From: an uncultured Gammaproteobacteria bacterium
GTDB taxonomy: Bacteria > Pseudomonadota > Gammaproteobacteria > GCA-002705445 > GCA-002716945
Direction of reading: 5' to 3'
Assembly: GCA_902632305.1 (NCBI GenBank)
Contig: CACPCG010000003.1
Span: forward strand, 124,001-188,000
Length of the DNA stretch: 64,000 nucleotides
Positions 59,273-64,000 of this stretch are shown here, piece after piece (the stretch's first letter is position 1; every line of letters starts with the position of its first letter). The notes under the pieces were generated by a model that made no database searches, was not told the DNA's origin, and was given only the letters and a program-made list of their open reading frames with translations. A program made the position numbers and the translations under genes.

Positions 59273-59838
59273 TCTGACTTTTGCTGTACTTTCACTGAAT
59301 TTAATGACTCTATAAGATTCTCTCTTTCGCTTTCATTCTCGGGATTAAAATAATTTTTTAACTGAGTGAATTTTAAAAAACCTATGTTACGAAGAAGATC
59401 TAATTGCTTCTTAGACAATCTACCTCTTGCCATGTCTCCGCGGGTTTTCAAATACCAAGTCACTAATGGGTTCTGAACACCATAGTTGGTCTGATTGTAG
59501 TCTGATGGCACGTAACAGTGTCCATAAGTACTTTTGTATTCAACTAATTTTTGATACATCTCATACCAATAAATATTGCGTTCTTCATCTTCATCATCCA
59601 TAGGAATAGTATATGGTTGCAAGAATTTAATTAATTTCTTCGTTGGTCTTGGCCAATGATAAATACCCCTATTTATCCAGCTGGATGTTTTAAGAACGTT
59701 CGTATTTGTCTCCAAAAAATTATACAGATCGTCAATCGGAACACGATATGCAGTATCATTATATGAAAACTGTAGGTTCGTGGCAGTGCCAATAAGCTCT
59801 TTATATATAGTTAACCTTGATACTTTTTTTATATCCAC
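59269..59838 (-). CDS. Stand-alone helicase-associated (HA) domain protein
   Basis: 189 residues. Residues about 93-155 form one HA domain: W-x4-KLVEYKSTYGHCYVPS, then LVTWYLKTRGDMARGRLSKKQLDLLRNIGF, with the spaced tryptophan and the GH-x-x-VP and L-x-x-L-x-x-IGF marks. HA domains normally occur as repeats at the end of helicases; here one copy stands alone behind an unfamiliar N-terminal region (about 1-90) with a possible winged helix or other binding surface. The start is a GTG at 59838 because no in-frame ATG precedes the domain. A perfect palindrome lies 10 bases upstream. It may be a DNA- or RNA-binding regulator; this is inference. Confidence 0.72.
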   Translation of the reverse strand: MDIKKVSRLTIYKELIGTATNLQFSYNDTAYRVPIDDLYNFLETNTNVLKTSSWINRGIYHWPRPTKKLIKFLQPYTIPMDDEDEERNIYWYEMYQKLVEYKSTYGHCYVPSDYNQTNYGVQNPLVTWYLKTRGDMARGRLSKKQLDLLRNIGFLKFTQLKNYFNPENESERENLIESLNSVKVQQKSD

Positions 59839-59847
59839 CCTGATAAA

Positions 59848-59885
59848 ATATACTATATATTGAAATATGTCAATATATAGTATAT
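59848..59885. repeat. Perfect 16-bp AT-rich palindrome between the HA gene and gltD
   Basis: ATATACTATATATTGA (59848-59863) and TCAATATATAGTATAT (59870-59885) are perfect inverted repeats with a 6-base loop (AATATG). It ends 56 bases before the gltD ATG and begins 10 bases before the HA-gene GTG. The length far exceeds what AT-rich sequence gives by chance. It could be an operator for a dimeric regulator or an RNA hairpin; there is no T-run to make it a terminator. Confidence 0.85.
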
Positions 59886-59927
59886 CGTAATTGTTTTTAT
59901 TTTAGTATCTTATCGCTTTAAATCATG

Positions 59928-59933
59928 TATAAT
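59928..59933 (+). promoter_or_regulatory. Candidate -10 box of gltD, near-leaderless
   Basis: TATAAT lies only 9 bases from the gltD ATG. Transcription starting the usual seven bases downstream would leave an almost absent leader, and no Shine-Dalgarno sequence is seen. No good -35 is spaced properly, so activator dependence or chance are both possible. Confidence 0.35.
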
Positions 59934-59935
59934 AA

Positions 59936-62414
<2,479 letters not shown>

Positions 62415-62417
62415 ATC

Positions 62418-62927
62418 ATGATCAAAAATAACATCTTCCTTGTTGGCTTAATGGGTTCTGGAAAAACCTCCATAGGAAAGGCTCTAGCAAAAAAACTTAA
62501 TATGAATTTTATTGATTTAGATAGGGAGATAATTGAAGAAACAAATTCAACTATAAGTAAAATTTTTGACGATTTAGGTGAACACAAATTTAGAGAATTA
62601 GAGACACAAACACTCAATAAAATATCAACAGATGATAATACCGTCATTTCCACAGGAGGAGGTGTGATTTTAAAACCAGAAAATATAAAAACTATGAGAG
62701 AAAATGGTTTAATTATTCATCTTGATGTTGATGTAAAGAGCCAACTTCAGAGGGTAAAAAATACTGAGAATCGACCTCTATTAAATAAAGGTAATATCAA
62801 AGAAAAACTTGTCGAAATGAAACATCAACGAGATGGTACTTACAAGAGTATCTCTCTTGCAAGTGTAAATACCTCAAATATGAGAAGGAATGATATCGTT
62901 AATAGGATAGAGATGCTAATAAAATGA
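62418..62927 (+). CDS. aroK: Shikimate kinase AroK
   Basis: P-loop kinase of 169 residues. FLVGLMGSGKTSIGKALA is the Walker A, FIDLDREI the substrate-binding aspartate region, STGGGVI the shikimate-binding glycine cluster, and NRPLL the lid arginine. It is three bases after hemE; aroB overlaps its stop (ATGA). aroK-aroB linkage is standard. Confidence 0.97.
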   Translation: MIKNNIFLVGLMGSGKTSIGKALAKKLNMNFIDLDREIIEETNSTISKIFDDLGEHKFRELETQTLNKISTDDNTVISTGGGVILKPENIKTMRENGLIIHLDVDVKSQLQRVKNTENRPLLNKGNIKEKLVEMKHQRDGTYKSISLASVNTSNMRRNDIVNRIEMLIK

Positions 62928-64000
62928 AAAAAATTACTCTGAAAACAAAAAATAATAACATACCTATTTTTGTAGGTAATAAAATTGTTTCAAAAAAAAT
63001 GTTCTCAACGTTAATTAAGGGTAAAGATGTGTTGATTGTAACTAATAAGACTGTAGGAAAACTTTATCTAAATAAAATAAAAAAATTACTCCCAAGTTTT
63101 ACAGTCAAGTCTATACAAATTTCTGATGGAGAAAAATACAAAAATATTTCAGTTTTTTCTAAAATCCAAGATTTCATGATTAAAAATAATTTTGATAGGG
63201 ACGTTACAGTAATCGCGCTTGGTGGAGGTGTTATCGGAGATTTAGTGGGGTTTGTTGCAAGTACATTCATGAGAGGTGTTAAGCTTATCCATATTCCAAC
63301 CACTTTACTTGCACAAGTAGACTCTTCCATTGGTGGCAAGACAGCCATAAATCATCCTAATGGTAAAAATTTGATTGGGAGCTTTTATCAACCAAATTGT
63401 GTGATTATTGATACCGAATTTTTAAAAACTTTACCAGAAAAAGAATTCACATCTGGACTGGCTGAAGTAATAAAGTATGGAGTTATCAAAAACCATAAGT
63501 TTCTGAGATGGTTAAATAATCATGCAAATGAAATTATTAATAAGAAAAAATCTATACTCCTAAAGATAGTTGAGATATCTGCAAAGGAAAAGGTAAATGT
63601 TGTAACAAAAGATGAGCATGAGTCGGATGTACGAGCATTCTTAAATTTTGGTCACACGTTAGGACACGCGATAGAAGCCTCCATGAAATATAAAAATATT
63701 CTTCATGGTGAGGCAATTAGTATTGGTATGCTTTATGCTTCTATGCTTTCGGTAGAGAAAAATAATCTAAGTATAGAAGATTTTAATTTAATTGAATCAA
63801 CACTTAAAAAGTTAAAATTACCTACTAAAGTACCAACTAAGATTACAAATAAAAACTTAATCAAGCACATGTCATTTGATAAGAAGAAGAAGGGTGGAAA
63901 AAATAGATTTGTTCTGCTAGAAAGAATTGGTTTCTGTGTGATTAACACAACAATAAAAGAAAAGTATTTGGAGGAGATGTTAAAAGTATTTAGAGGCTAA
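62924..64000 (+). CDS. aroB: 3-dehydroquinate synthase AroB
   Basis: Second step of the shikimate pathway, 358 residues, complete with its stop at 63998-64000. ALGGGVIGDLVGFVASTFMRG is the NAD-binding and glycine loop; PTTLLAQVDSSIGGKTAINHPNGKNLIGSFYQP, the metal ligands in EVIKYG, and the FGHTLGHAIEA and LHGEAI histidines are present. It overlaps aroK by four bases. Confidence 0.98.
   Translation: MKKITLKTKNNNIPIFVGNKIVSKKMFSTLIKGKDVLIVTNKTVGKLYLNKIKKLLPSFTVKSIQISDGEKYKNISVFSKIQDFMIKNNFDRDVTVIALGGGVIGDLVGFVASTFMRGVKLIHIPTTLLAQVDSSIGGKTAINHPNGKNLIGSFYQPNCVIIDTEFLKTLPEKEFTSGLAEVIKYGVIKNHKFLRWLNNHANEIINKKKSILLKIVEISAKEKVNVVTKDEHESDVRAFLNFGHTLGHAIEASMKYKNILHGEAISIGMLYASMLSVEKNNLSIEDFNLIESTLKKLKLPTKVPTKITNKNLIKHMSFDKKKKGGKNRFVLLERIGFCVINTTIKEKYLEEMLKVFRG

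Overview
The window is an AT-rich (roughly one third G+C by eye), extremely compact piece of a bacterial chromosome. Gene order points to a gammaproteobacterium: fis-purH-purD, fxsA-groS-groL next to dsbD-aroQ-accB-accC, trxA-rho, rpmB-rpmG, the ilvE/LPS-core group, gltD-hemE-aroK-aroB and rpoH beside the M16 peptidase pair are all familiar gammaproteobacterial neighbourhoods. The sat and aprMBA genes add a lithotrophic sulfur oxidiser's pathway. Together with small intergenic gaps, abutting or overlapping genes and a few eroded domains, this suits a streamlined free-living or symbiotic sulfur oxidiser of the SUP05/Thioglobus type. That placement is inference; no rRNA lies in the window.

Layout. 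1-620 is the 3' part of metY. 622-2418 is thiC. 2479-5987 holds a PIMT-like methyltransferase, a rhodanese, tolC and waaA. 5971-10059 holds Kdo kinase, a heptosyltransferase, the split heptose kinase/adenylyltransferase pair and ilvE. 10140-13940 is a Fur-boxed ferric iron ABC transporter. 13941-22346 runs fadD, groL-groS (with a sigma32-like promoter and terminator), fxsA, dsbD, aroQ, accB and accC.

22339-29844 is the most distinctive region: yfcE-like gene, a small unknown gene, aprA, aprB, aprM and sat on the minus strand, and a divergent 639-residue protein. By eye that protein resembles PEP carboxykinase, but its P-loop sits at the extreme C-terminus rather than at the usual place. AprBA oxidises sulfite plus AMP to APS, AprM passes the electrons to the membrane, and Sat turns APS plus pyrophosphate into ATP and sulfate.

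29974-41379 holds trxA, rho, purD, purH, fis, a complex-I NDUFA9-like SDR, cca (apparently without its HD domain), uppP, a MidA-like methyltransferase, folM, a DUF3429-like membrane protein, folK, folB, rpmB and rpmG. 41380-48084 holds a fatty-acid desaturase, mutM, coaD, rsmD, two M16 peptidases and rpoH. 48094-55273 is a complete aa3 cytochrome c oxidase locus with assembly factors and heme A synthesis. 55353-58506 holds bioC, bioH, plsY and tsaD. 58594-64000 holds rpsU, yqeY, a stand-alone helicase-associated-domain protein facing a perfect 16-bp palindrome, gltD, hemE, aroK and aroB.

No stretch above 300 bases lacks a gene; the longest gap is 221 bases (34764-34984). I saw no tRNA, rRNA, CRISPR array, insertion sequence or prophage gene.
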